A stretch of 64,000 nt of DNA from Candidatus Kaistia colombiensis. GTDB taxonomy: Bacteria > Pseudomonadota > Alphaproteobacteria > Rhizobiales > Kaistiaceae. The number at the start of each line of letters is the position of its first letter. The stretch's first letter is position 1. Below the pieces are notes generated by a model. That model saw only the letters and a program-made list of their open reading frames with translations. It searched no databases and was not told where the DNA came from. Of the stretch, positions 35,735-45,718 are shown piece after piece. The stretch is taken from contig CP119318.1 of the NCBI GenBank assembly GCA_029203105.1, positions 572,501 to 636,500 on the forward strand. The letters run 5' to 3'. A program made the position numbers and the translations under genes.

Positions 35735-36910
35735 GTGAAGACCAGCGCCAAGAAAGAAACCTCGCCCTTCGCCCGCCTGAACAGCCTTCTGGCAGGCGTC
35801 GAACCCGGCTTGCCTGCGATCAACCTGACCATCGGCGAACCGCAGCATCCGATCCCGTCCTTCGTGGCGCCGGTGATCGCGGAGAATGTCGCGCTTTTCG
35901 GCCGCTATCCGCCCATTCGCGGCACCGATGCCTTTCGCCGGACGATCGCCGGCTGGCTCGACCGGCGCTACGGCCTGAAGGCCGGCATCGACCCCGAGCG
36001 CATGGTGCTGCCGCTGAACGGTTCTCGCGAGGGGCTGACGCTGGCGGCCTTGAGCGCGCGCCAGCGCAAGCCCGACGTCGAAAAGCCGGTCGTGCTGCTG
36101 CCCAACCCGTTCTACCAGGCCTATGCCGCCGGCGCGGAAGTCGCCGGCGCGGAAGTGGTCCTGCTCGGCTCCGGCCACGACGGTTCGTTTCCCGATCTCG
36201 GCCGCGTGCCGGAAGGCGTGCTCGTCCGCACCATCGCCGTCTACATCGCTTCGCCGACCGCACCGCAGGGTGACGTCGCCACGCTCGGCGACTGGACCGA
36301 GGTGATCGCGATGGCCCGCCGCCATGATTTCATGGTCTTCGCCGACGAGTGCTATTCCGAGATCTATCGCGATGCGCCGCCGCCCGGCGTGCTGCAGGCG
36401 GCCGACCGCCTCGGCGCCGGCTACGCCAACATCCTGACCTTCCATTCGCTGTCGAAGCGGTCGAACCTGCCGGGGCTGCGCTGCGGCTTCGTCGCCGGCG
36501 ACCCGGATTTCCTCGAAAACTGGACCCGTTTCCGCAATGTCGCGGCGCCGCAGGTGCCGGGCCCGATCCAGGCCGTCGCCGTCGCCGCCTATTGCGACGA
36601 AAGCCACGTCGCCGAAAACCGCGCCCTCTACAACGCCAAGTATGATGCCGCGCTGAAGACGCTGGGACCCAAGGTCCGCGCCACCCGGCCGGAGGGCGGC
36701 TTCTTTCTCTGGCTCGAGGTCGGCGACGGCATCGAGGCGGCAGAACGGCTCTGGCGCGAGGCAGGCGTGCGCACGATTCCCGGCGCCTATCTGTCGCTGC
36801 CGCTGCCGGACGGGAGCAATCCCGGCACACCCTATATTCGCGTCGCCATGGTCCAGGACCTGGCGACGACCCAGGAAGCGCTGGCCCGCATGGCTCGGGT
36901 TCTCGGATAA
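35735..36910 (+). CDS. Class I/II aminotransferase (DapC-like)
   Basis: About 391 residues. PLP fold type I: FARLNSLLAGVEPGLPAINLTIGEPQHPIP at the N-terminus, FGRYPPIRGTDAFRRTIAGWLDRRYGL, VLLPNPFYQAYAAGA, ADECYSEIYRD, and the PLP lysine in FHSLSKRSNLPGLRCGF. The C-terminus has PEGGFFLWLEV and TPYIRVAMV. It resembles N-succinyl-diaminopimelate aminotransferase-type proteins of Rhizobiales, but substrate assignment is uncertain. I chose GTG 35735, with AGG upstream; an in-frame TTG at 35675 would extend it by 20 residues. Confidence 0.85.
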   Translation: MKTSAKKETSPFARLNSLLAGVEPGLPAINLTIGEPQHPIPSFVAPVIAENVALFGRYPPIRGTDAFRRTIAGWLDRRYGLKAGIDPERMVLPLNGSREGLTLAALSARQRKPDVEKPVVLLPNPFYQAYAAGAEVAGAEVVLLGSGHDGSFPDLGRVPEGVLVRTIAVYIASPTAPQGDVATLGDWTEVIAMARRHDFMVFADECYSEIYRDAPPPGVLQAADRLGAGYANILTFHSLSKRSNLPGLRCGFVAGDPDFLENWTRFRNVAAPQVPGPIQAVAVAAYCDESHVAENRALYNAKYDAALKTLGPKVRATRPEGGFFLWLEVGDGIEAAERLWREAGVRTIPGAYLSLPLPDGSNPGTPYIRVAMVQDLATTQEALARMARVLG

Positions 36911-37033
36911 AGCAGCAGACCCGAAAGGCCGTGGGCATTTCGGATCTCTGAGGCTCCAACGAAGGAGACAGTGCGGCGACCACCGACCCCATCGGATGGT
37001 CCTCGCGCTAGGTGCAAAGGACATGACCGGACA

Positions 37034-39599
37034 ATGCGCTCGACACGATCGGTTTCGATGCCCATGCCCTCCGAGGACGAGGACGGCATGAGCCGGCTTG
37101 TCCGCCGCCATCTGGGACATCTGGTCGGGCTGGCGCTGCTCGCCGGCACCGCCGCCATTGCCACGGCGCTCGCCACTTGGACGGTCGACGACCCGTCACT
37201 GTCCTATGCGGTGACCAAGCCAGCGGCCAACATGCTCGGCCTGCCGGGCTCGATCGTCGCCGATCTCCTGATGCAGTTCTTCGGCCTCGCTGTGTCGGTC
37301 CTGCTGCTGCCGGCCGTGGTCTGGGGCTGGCGCTGTCTGTTCGGCGGCCGCCGGTTCCGCAAGACGATGCTGCTTTCCTGGCTCGGCGCCAGCGCCTTCG
37401 CCGCGGCGCTGCTGGCGCTCGTCCCGGTGACGGCGAAATGGCCGCTGCCGACCGGCATGGGCGGCGTGATCGGCGATATCTTCGCCCGCCTGCCCGCGCT
37501 GGTCGTCGGCACGCCGGTCAGCGCCAATGCCACGCTCGTCGCCGGTGCCCTGTTCGCGATCGTCGCCATCGTGCTGTTCCTGCATGCGACCGGCTTCATC
37601 CGCTTCGGCCGCGAGGAAGAGGAAGCGCCGGCGGTCCGCGAGCCGGTCCGCGCCGCGCCGAAGCGCTCGCGCCGCGACGACAATTTCGATAGCGACGACC
37701 TCATGGGCGAGGAAGAACGCTCGAGCTTCCTGACCGTGCCGCTCGGCGCATTGGCGCATTTCGGCTATTCGGCCAAGGCCAGCCTCGGTCGCCTGCTCGG
37801 CCGCGGCGGCGCCGACAAGGCGGAACGTCGCGCCGGCGCCGACATCGGCGAGGGCCGCGTCGGGCGGGTCGAACCGCGCATGGCCGCCGGCCAGGCGAAT
37901 GGCCGCGTCAAGACCGCGCCGGTCGACGAGGACTTCGACGACTGGTCGGACGAGGATGGCGAAGACCTGCCGGTTCCCGCCGCCGCACCGGCCCGCGCCG
38001 CCCAACCCGCCGCCCGTGCCAAACCCGGCAAGCGCCAGACCCGCGAGGCGCAGCCGGCGCGCGGCCGCAACGACGTGTTCGAACTGCCGACGCTCGACTT
38101 CCTCGCCGCGCCGCGCGCCGTCGACCCACGCACCAAGATCAACACCGAGGCACTCGAACAGAACGCCCGCGTGCTCGAGGGCGTGCTCGACGATTTCGGC
38201 ATTCGCGGCGACATCATCAATGTCCGCCCCGGTCCGGTCGTCACGCTCTACGAACTGGAGCCTGCGCCCGGCATCAAGTCGTCGCGCGTCATCGGCCTCG
38301 CCGACGACATCGCCCGCTCGATGAGCGCGATCGCCGCCCGCGTCGCCGTCATTCCCGGCAAGAACGCCATCGGCATCGAACTGCCGAACGCCCGCCGCGA
38401 AATGGTCTTTTTGCGCGAGATGTTGGCGGCAGCCGATTTCGAGCAGTCCAAGGCGCGGCTGCCGATCGGCCTCGGCAAGACGATCGGCGGCGAGCCCGTC
38501 GTCGTCGACCTGTCGCGCATGCCGCATCTGCTCGTCGCCGGCACCACCGGCTCGGGCAAATCGGTCGCCATCAACACCATGATCCTGTCGCTGCTCTACC
38601 GACTGACGCCGGAGGAATGCCGGCTGATCATGATCGACCCGAAGATGCTCGAACTCTCCATCTATGACGGCATCCCGCATCTGCTGACGCCCGTCGTCAC
38701 CGATCCGAAGAAGGCCGTCGTCGCGCTCAAATGGACCGTGCGCGAGATGGAAGACCGCTATCGCAAGATGTCGAAGGTCGGCGTGCGCAACATCGACGGC
38801 TACAATGCCCGCGTCGGCCAGGCCAAGGCCCGCGGCGAGATCCTGACCCGCACGATCCAGACCGGCTTCGACAAGGAGACCGGCGAGGCGATCTACGAGC
38901 AGGAAGACCTGCCGCTCGATCCGATCCCCTACATCGTCGTCATCATCGACGAGATGGCCGATCTGATGATGGTGGCCGGCAAGGACATCGAAGGCGCCGT
39001 CCAGCGGCTGGCGCAGATGGCGCGCGCCGCCGGCATCCACGTCATCATGGCGACGCAGCGCCCCTCCGTCGACGTCATCACCGGCACGATCAAGGCCAAC
39101 TTCCCGACCCGCATCTCCTTCCAGGTCACCTCGAAGATCGACAGCCGCACCATTCTGGGCGAGCAGGGCGCCGAGCAGCTGCTCGGCCAGGGCGACATGC
39201 TCTACATGGCCGGCGGCGGCCGCATCCAGCGCGTCCACGGCCCGTTCGTCAGCGACGAGGAGGTCGAGAAGATCGTCAACCACTCTGAAGCTGCAGGGCC
39301 GGCCCGACTATCTCGACGCCATCACCGAAGACGATGGCGAGGGGGATGCAGGCGGCGGCGAACCGGGCGGCTCGGTGCTGGGTGGCGAGGAATCGAACGA
39401 TCTCTATGACAAGGCGGTCGCCGTGGTCTTGCGCGACCGCAAGGCCTCCACCAGCTATATCCAGCGTCGCCTCTCCATCGGTTACAATCGCGCCGCCTCG
39501 CTGATCGAGCGCATGGAGAAGGAAGGCCTCGTCGGGGCTGCCAACCATGCGGGCAAACGCGAAATTCTGGTCGAGGGCGAGGAAGACGGCCGGTTCTGA
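37034..39599 (+). CDS. ftsK: Membrane-anchored DNA translocase FtsK (one frameshift)
   Basis: About 854 residues. Four N-terminal membrane helices (LVGLALLAGTAAIATALATW; LLMQFFGLAVSVLLLPAVVWGW; LGASAFAAALLALVPV; AGALFAIVAIVLFLHATGF) are followed by an acidic/Ala-Pro linker and the motor. Walker A GTTGSGKS is near residue 503, and Walker B VVIIDEMADLMM near 635. The gamma domain (SIGYNRAASLIERMEKEGLVGAANHAGKREIL) is read after an extra T near 39,285. This is the canonical divisome FtsK that clears chromosome dimers at the septum. The start is uncertain; ATGs at 37034 and 37061 are both possible. Confidence 0.93.
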
Positions 39600-39745
39600 C
39601 GTCGCGAAATCGCCATCAAGCGGAACTAGGTCGCGAGATGTGACGTTTCCGCCGCCCGCTCGCGGCCCGTCGGGACAAGCCCGGCCCGCGCGCATGACGA
39701 CCGCGAATGATGCAGAAACGCGAGAGAACGCGAACCACGCGAAGG

Positions 39746-40420
39746 ATGTCCATCGTGACGATCGATAGTGTTGCCGGCTCGACCCGGCGTCGTTTCCTGG
39801 CCACCGCGCTCGGCCTGGGCGCTTCGCTCGGCCTCGGTGCCATCGGCCTTCCCGGCCGCGCCGAAGCCGCCTTCAATGCCCAGCAGATGGCCGAGCTCCG
39901 CAAGATCAACGCCTATTTCAACTCGATCCGCACCATGCAGGGCCGCTTCATCCAGTTCGGCCCGAATGGCGAACAGTCGGAAGGCGTCTTCTTCCTCGCC
40001 CGTCCCGGCAAGATCCGTTTCAACTACAGCCCGCCGACCAAGATGGATATCGTCAGCGACGGCAATCAAGTCGCCGTTCGCGACAACAAGCTGATGACGC
40101 AGGACCTCTATCCGCTGAGGAAAACGCCGCTGCGCTATCTTCTCGCCGACCAGATGGACCTGACCTCGTCCAACATCGTGCGCAAGCTGATCGAGGAACC
40201 CGACCTGATCTCGCTGGTGCTGGAGCAGGATACGGCCTTTGGCGGCGGCAGCCTAAAGCTGATCTTCGACACCAAGACCTATGAACTGCGCCAGTGGGTA
40301 GTCACCGATGCGCAGGGTCTCGACACCTCCGTCGCCGTCTATGACGTCGAGATCGGCAAGCCGGCCGACCCGAAGCACTTCAAGATCAACTACTACCTGC
40401 CGAACAAGAGCCTGCGGTAG
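39746..40420 (+). CDS. lolA: Outer-membrane lipoprotein carrier protein LolA
   Basis: About 224 residues. The signal region STRRRFLATALGLGASLGLG resembles a twin-arginine signal, with cleavage probably at AEA|AFNA. The LolA half-barrel follows: LRKINAYFNSIRTMQGRFIQFGPNGEQSEGVFFLARPGKIRFNY, LMTQDLYPLRKTPLRYLL, and KTYELRQWVVTDAQGLDTSVAVYDVEIG. LolA shuttles lipoproteins through the periplasm. Start choice: ATG 39746 is directly abutted by GAAGG, whereas GTG 39755 has that motif 9 bp upstream and may be the real start; ATG 39707 is a third option. Confidence 0.9.
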   Translation: MSIVTIDSVAGSTRRRFLATALGLGASLGLGAIGLPGRAEAAFNAQQMAELRKINAYFNSIRTMQGRFIQFGPNGEQSEGVFFLARPGKIRFNYSPPTKMDIVSDGNQVAVRDNKLMTQDLYPLRKTPLRYLLADQMDLTSSNIVRKLIEEPDLISLVLEQDTAFGGGSLKLIFDTKTYELRQWVVTDAQGLDTSVAVYDVEIGKPADPKHFKINYYLPNKSLR

Positions 40421-40603
40421 GTTGCTCGCGACGTTGTGAACGGGCGGGTGCGACGGAAAAGCCACGCAGGCTTGAATTCCGGTCCGGCATCACCAGTTTG
40501 ATAAACAGCGGGCCATTCCATCGATCGGTAGTGCCCCCCGTCTCGCCGAAGATGGTCCCGCGAAGCGCCGCGTCACAGACGGGCGCAAGGCGCTGAAAAG
40601 CGC

Positions 40604-40642
40604 AACGCCCAGCTTCCCCCCCGGAGCTGGGCGTTCCTTTTT
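40604..40642 (+). terminator. Terminator between lolA and xthA
   Basis: AACGCCCAGCT / AGCTGGGCGTT, a perfect 11-bp stem with a ten-base loop, followed by CCTTTTT. The 355-bp gap between lolA and the exonuclease gene contains nothing else I can support. Confidence 0.88.
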
Positions 40643-40775
40643 GGGCTCCGCCTTTCCCCGGCCTTCCGATCGCCCCATCGCCCCGGCCGCGCGCGCTTCC
40701 AGTGATTTTTCGTTGGCGGTCCGCCGCCCGATTGCGTATTGCGGGCCGGCGCTTCTCCTGCCGCCGGGGCCCCAC

Positions 40776-41579
<804 letters not shown>

Positions 41580-41658
41580 AAAACCAGGGTTTTCCTGCAT
41601 CGCGGGCGACCATCGGGCCGCGCGCGCCTTTGGCTCGTCAAAATATTATACCGATCGG

Positions 41659-41686
41659 TTGACTGTGTCCCGACATCGACTATATT
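41659..41686 (+). promoter_or_regulatory. Promoter of the arsR-SRPBCC operon (leaderless)
   Basis: TTGACT and TATATT are 16 bp apart. The -10 hexamer ends only 7 bp before the ATG at 41694, so the transcript should begin at or next to the initiation codon, without a ribosome-binding site. Confidence 0.7.
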
Positions 41687-41702
41687 CAACCACATGGTTG
41701 AA
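41685..41702. promoter_or_regulatory. ArsR operator candidate over the start codon
   Basis: TTCAACCACATGGTTGAA has perfect 8-bp arms around CA. It covers the end of the -10 hexamer and the ATG, so a bound ArsR dimer would block its own transcription. Confidence 0.65.
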
Positions 41703-42101
41703 CATAGTGCACCCCGTCTTGACGACGTCTTCCACGCCCTCTCCGATCCGACCCGGCGGGCGATGGTGGCTCGTCTGTCGCAATCGGAACAGACGGTCGG
41801 CGAGCTTGCCGCGCCGTTCGCGATCACGCTGGCCGCAGCCTCCAAGCACATCAAGGTGCTGGAGCGCGCCGGGCTGGTCGCCCGCACCGTCACCGGCCGC
41901 ACGCATGTCTGCCGGCTCGATGCCGCGCCGATCCATGCCGGCATGGAGTGGATGCGCCACTACGAACAACTCTGGCAGCGCGGCTTCGACACGCTCGAGA
42001 GCCTGCTCGTCGCCGAGGACGAAGAACAGAGAGATCCAGATCGCGCGACGGGGCCCGATCCAGACCTGAAGCGAGACGACAACCGAGGAGCCAAATCATG
42101 A
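41694..42101 (+). CDS. ArsR-family transcriptional regulator
   Basis: 135 residues. The winged helix is LDDVFHALSDPTRRAMVARLSQSEQTVGELAAPFAITLAAASKHIKVLERAGLVART, followed by VCRLDAAPIHAGMEWMRHYEQLW. It lacks the CxC metal motif and belongs to the group paired with SRPBCC/AHSA1 genes. Its stop overlaps the next start (ATGA), so the two are coupled. The palindrome over the start codon suggests autorepression. The ligand is unknown. Confidence 0.92.
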   Translation: MVEHSAPRLDDVFHALSDPTRRAMVARLSQSEQTVGELAAPFAITLAAASKHIKVLERAGLVARTVTGRTHVCRLDAAPIHAGMEWMRHYEQLWQRGFDTLESLLVAEDEEQRDPDRATGPDPDLKRDDNRGAKS

Positions 42102-42652
42102 CCACGCTCGACAACACCATGCTTGGCGAAATCATCGCGAAGGACGCCGTGCGGATCGAACGGTGGATGCCCGGCCCGATCGAGCGGCTGTGGAGCTATT
42201 GGATCGATCCGGACAAGCGGCGCCGCTGGTTCGGGGCCGGCGAGATCGAGCCGCTTGTCGGCGGCCATGTCGAGATCCTGATCCAGAACGCCGACCTGTC
42301 GGATGACGGCGACCTGCCGCCGCCGAAATATGCCGTGCACACCAGCCCGAGCCGGATCATCGGCCGCGTCACCGCCTGCGAGCCACCCAAGCTGTTCGGC
42401 TTCCGCTGGCAGCACGGACCCGACCTCGAATCCGATGTGCGCGTCGAGCTGGAGCCGCACGGCGACAAGGTCCTGCTCCGCCTGACCCATACCCGCCTGC
42501 CGTCGCGCGCGGCGCTGGTCAATGTTTCGGCCGGATGGCAGACCCATCTCGGCATCCTGGAGGCGACGCTCGCCGGCCAAACGCCCGAGAGCTTCTGGCG
42601 CACGATGGACCGGCTCGACGCCGTCTACGACCAGCGCATTCCGGCCTGGTAG
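42098..42652 (+). CDS. SRPBCC/AHSA1-domain protein
   Basis: 184 residues of the START-like Activator-of-Hsp90 type: IERWMPGPIERLWSYWIDPDKRRRWFGAGEIEPLVGGHVEI, then PPKLFGFRWQHGPDLESDVRVELEPHGDKVLLRLTHTRLPSRAALVNVSAGWQTHLGILEATLAG. These proteins bind hydrophobic ligands in a deep cavity, and in ArsR pairs they are often thought to handle the compound sensed by ArsR. Translationally coupled to arsR; GAGGAG lies upstream of the ATG. Confidence 0.9.
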   Translation: MTTLDNTMLGEIIAKDAVRIERWMPGPIERLWSYWIDPDKRRRWFGAGEIEPLVGGHVEILIQNADLSDDGDLPPPKYAVHTSPSRIIGRVTACEPPKLFGFRWQHGPDLESDVRVELEPHGDKVLLRLTHTRLPSRAALVNVSAGWQTHLGILEATLAGQTPESFWRTMDRLDAVYDQRIPAW

Positions 42653-42721
42653 CGGCGCGTCGCCGCACCGACCCATTCCGTTTCAAGCCTGCATTTCCCA
42701 CGTCCAGCCAGGGAGGCTGTC

Positions 42722-43520
42722 ATGCTGCTCAAGGACAAGATTGCCGTGATCTATGGCGGTGGCGGCGCCATCGGCGGCGCCACTGCCCGCACCTTCGCCC
42801 GCGAGGGCGCCGAGATCTTCCTCGCCGGCCGCACGCTCGAACGGCTCGAGCGCGTCGCCGCCGACATTCGCGCCGAGGGCGGCCGGGCGACGGTCGATGT
42901 GGTCGACGCGCAGGATGAAGATGCCGTCAGCGACCATGCCGACCGGGTCGCCGCCAAGGCCGGCGGCATCGATATCGCCCTCAATGCCATCAGCGTGGTG
43001 CATACCCAGGGCCGGCCGATGGCCGATGTCGGCGTCGACGAATACATGCATGTAATCAGCGCCAATGCCCGCACCAACTACATCACCGCCAAGGCGGTGG
43101 CCCGGCACATGGCCGGCAAGGGAAGCGGCGTCATCCTGACGCTGACGGCGCCGGGCTCGCGCATCACCAGTCCCGGTTTTCTCGGCCATGGCGTGGCCTG
43201 CAGCGCGGGTCGAGACATTTTCGCGCCTGCTGGCGGTCGAACTGGGAAATCACGGCATCCGCGTCATCTGCCTGCGCTCGGACGCCATCCCCGATGCGAT
43301 CCCGCTCTCCTATACGCAGGGAATGTTCGACGACATGACCCGTCGCTTCGGCACCACCACCGAGGCCTGGCTGGAGCAGCATGCCAAGCAGGATACGCTG
43401 CTCGGCCGGCTGCCGCGGCTGGAGCAGGTGGCGGACTATGCCGCCTTCGTCGCCTCGGACCGGGCGGGCGCCATGACCGGAGCGCTGGCAAACCTGACCT
43501 GCGGCTCGGTTCTGGACTGA
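42722..43520 (+). CDS. SDR-fold protein lacking the canonical YxxxK (one frameshift)
   Basis: About 265 residues. The nucleotide-binding glycine loop (AVIYGGGGAIGGATARTFAREGA) and VVDAQDEDAV are normal for an SDR. The catalytic part reads ILTLTAPGSRITSPGFLGHGVAC, then (after one extra base near 43,205) VETFSRLLAVELGNHGIRVICLRSDAIPD. Alignment by eye puts His at the Tyr position and Cys at the Lys position, so classical SDR proton relay is absent. The C-terminal GAMTGALANLTCGSVLD is SDR-like. It follows the SRPBCC gene with AGGGAGG upstream of the ATG. Function unknown. Confidence 0.8.
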
Positions 43521-43531
43521 CGAGGGGAAGC

Positions 43532-44012
43532 CTACCGGCCCGGCGCGGCGAGAGCGGCTGCCGTCGAGCCGGCTCTCCAGCCCGCCCAGCGCGCCGACGG
43601 TTTCCATCAGCTGGTCGGCGATGCGGGTATGCATCCGCGCCGCCACGTCGGGATATTCGGTCAGGATGCGCCGCATCAGCGTGCGGTCGATCTCGATCAC
43701 CAGCGCGTCGCCGACGGCGGTCGCCGTCGCCGGCCGGCGCGTCTCGATGAACAGCGCCACCTCGCCGAGCAGCGTGCCGGCGCCGAACAGGCCGAGCCGC
43801 CTGTGGTTGTCGCCATGGCCGTCGGCCAGCTCGATCTCGCCCGACATCACGACGAAGCCGGAAAGCGCCTTGCTGTCGGCGCGGAACAGCACCCGCCCGG
43901 CCGGCAGTTCGAGCCGGGTGGCGCTGAAGGCGATCAGCCGGAGATGATCGGTCGCCAGTTCCGCGAAGAGCGGCACGGTCGAGAGAAGAGCGATATCCTG
44001 TTCAAGCGTCAC
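43532..44012 (-). CDS. Single-domain cyclic-nucleotide-binding protein
   Basis: About 160 residues from a GTG start (VTLEQDIALLSTVPLFAELATDHLRLIAFSATRLELPAGRVLFRADSKALSGFVVMSGEIEL) with AGGA upstream. The cNMP phosphate-binding cassette is GLFGAGTLLGEVALFIETRRPATATAVGD. There is no helix-turn-helix, so it is not a Crp-type regulator but a stand-alone effector domain. The written frame runs on without a stop into the SDR on the other strand. A one-base shift near 43,560 gives a stop at 43532, which I take as the real end. It lies just downstream of the CenR/OtpR-type gene, as its Brucella relative does. Confidence 0.75.
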
Positions 44013-44064
44013 GCCGATATTCCTGCCCCGGGGCCACGAACGAAGCAGCCGCGCCGGAACTGTA

Positions 44065-44751
44065 TCATGGAACCAGCTTGTATCCGCCCGCTTCCGTGAC
44101 GAGCAGTTCCGCAATCGACGGCTCGCGCTCGATTTTCTGCCTGAGTCGATAGATATGGGTTTCGAGCGTGTGCGTCGTCACGCCGGAATTATATCCCCAG
44201 ACTTCGTGCAGCAGGATATCGCGGCCGACGACCTTCTCGCCGGCGCGGTAGAGGAATTTCAGGATCGACGTCTCCTTTCTCGGTCAGCCGGATCTTCTGC
44301 CCGCGCTCGTCGAGCATCAGCTTGGCGCTCGGGCGGAAGGTGTAGCGGCCGATCGAGAAGGTGGCGTCCTCGCTCTGCTCGAACTGGCGCAATTGCGCGC
44401 GGATGCGCGCCAAGCAGCACGGCGAAGCGGAACGGCTTCGTCACATAGTCGTTGGCGCCGGCCTCGAGGCCGAGAATGGTGTCGGATTCGGAATCCTGGC
44501 CGGTCAGCATGATGATCGGGCCCTTGAAGCCGCCCTTGCGCAGCAGCTTCACCGCCTCGCGGCCGTCCATGTCCGGCAGGCCGACATCCATGATCAGCAG
44601 GTCGGTCGGCTCCGCCCGGGCGCGCTGGACGCCCTTGGTCGCCGTCGCCTCGTCCATCAGCTCGAATTCTTCGTAGAGCGACAAGCTGCTCGACGAGGCT
44701 CTCCCGCAGCAGATCGTCGTCGTCAACAACCAGAATTCGCCGTGCGGCCAT
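44065..44751 (-). CDS. cenR: OmpR-family response regulator, CenR/OtpR type (several frameshifts)
   Basis: Pieces in three frames assemble into about 229 residues. The receiver domain shows ILVVDDDDLLRESLVEQL, YEEFELMDEATATKGVQ, LLIMDVGLPDMDGREAV (phospho-Asp) and ANDYVTKPFRFAVLL. The DNA-binding domain shows RYTFRPSAKLMLDERGQKIRLTEK, LYRAGEKVVGRDILLHEVWGYNSGV, THTLETHIYRLRQKIE and VTEAGGYKLVP. This matches the CenR/OtpR regulators that control the cell envelope in alphaproteobacteria. Frame breaks are near 44,690, 44,410 and 44,275. No histidine kinase is adjacent. An L,D-transpeptidase gene lies divergently upstream. Confidence 0.8.
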
Positions 44752-44910
44752 GGCGCTTGCCCCCTGACGGTTTCTCCGGTTCTTGCGAGAGAAGACCCGA
44801 AGCGTTCTTCTGAATCGCTGGCGTAAGGTTTAGACCCCAATCATGGCGCGACGCAAGAAGCGCCCCGTTTCGCCGGATTGCCCCCGGTGCTCGCCACGGG
44901 AATAGCCTGG

Positions 44911-45467
44911 ATGCCGAACTCCCGACCGCCCCGACGTCCGCGGCGCCACCGCCAGACGCTCCTCGTCCAGCGCCCGCCCCGGCGCGCCGACCAAGGGGAT
45001 CCTGCGGCTCGGGCACGGCCGCTTCCCCTGCGCGCTCGGCCGCTCGGGCGTGACGCACAACAAGCGCGAGGGCGACGGCGCCACGCCGGCCGGCCGCTAC
45101 GAGATCCTCGCCATCCGCTATCGCGCCGACCGCATCCAGCCGCCCGGCGACCCGCCTGCCGCTGCGCCCGTCGCGGCCCGCCGACGGTTGGTGCGACGCC
45201 GTCGGCGACCGCAACTACAATCGGCCGGTCCGAATGCCCTATCCGAAGAGCGCCGAGACGATGTGGCGGGCCGACCCTCTCTACGATGTCGTCGTCATTC
45301 TCGACTGGAACCTGACCCGCCGCAGCCAGGGCCGCGGCAGCGCGATCTTCTTCCATCTCGCCCGCCCCGGCTTCCTGCCGACCGAGGGCTGCGTCGCCAT
45401 CCGCCTGGGTGACATGCGAAAGATTCTCCAGCGCCTCCGCCGCGGCGCCGCGATCGAAGTTCGGTAG
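44911..45467 (+). CDS. L,D-transpeptidase catalytic-domain (YkuD) protein, frameshifted
   Basis: Short YkuD-type protein assembled from three frames: KGILRLGHGRFPCALGRSGVTHNKREGDGATPAGRYEILAIRYRADRIQPP, then DRNYNRPVRMPYPKSAETMWRADPLYDVVVILDWN, and the active-site end GSAIFFHLARPGFLPTEGCVAI (catalytic Cys). It has no obvious signal peptide. L,D-transpeptidases make 3-3 crosslinks or attach proteins to peptidoglycan. It is divergent from the envelope regulator gene, a suggestive pairing. The start at 44911 is tentative. Breaks are near 44,970 and 45,170-45,190. Confidence 0.75.
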
Positions 45468-45542
45468 GAGACCGTCAGCGACTGGCGCACCAGCATGCGC
45501 CTCCCTCCATCGGAAAGGTGCAAGAAGAGGTTCCGCGCTCGC

Positions 45543-45650
45543 CGTCATCCCTGCGAAAGCAGGGATCCATGCAGCCGAGACCTCGACACGTCTAAGCTTG
45601 CGCCGCGCCAACCCGGCTACATGGATCCCGGGTCAAGCCCGGGATGACGC
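45543..45650. repeat. Dispersed intergenic repeat (GTCATCC...GGGATGAC type)
   Basis: Two hairpin-forming ends, GTCATCCCTGCGAAAGCAGG with GATCCATG and ATGGATCCCGGGTCAAGCCC with GGGATGACG, bound about 105 bp between the L,D-transpeptidase and yggS genes. It is related to the block at 30729-30838. These elements are common in rhizobial intergenic DNA. Confidence 0.65.
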
Positions 45651-45718
45651 CGGAGGGTGGAGAGAGGCGGGCGCCTTACCCCCCCGCGGGAAGGGTCGGC
45701 GCGACCAACCGACGAGTC

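Noticed and set aside
43164..43531. Extension of the cyclic-nucleotide-binding protein by about 120 residues antisense to the SDR
   Set aside because: The tail has no family similarity and overlaps conserved SDR codons; a one-base shift near 43,560 gives a normal stop.
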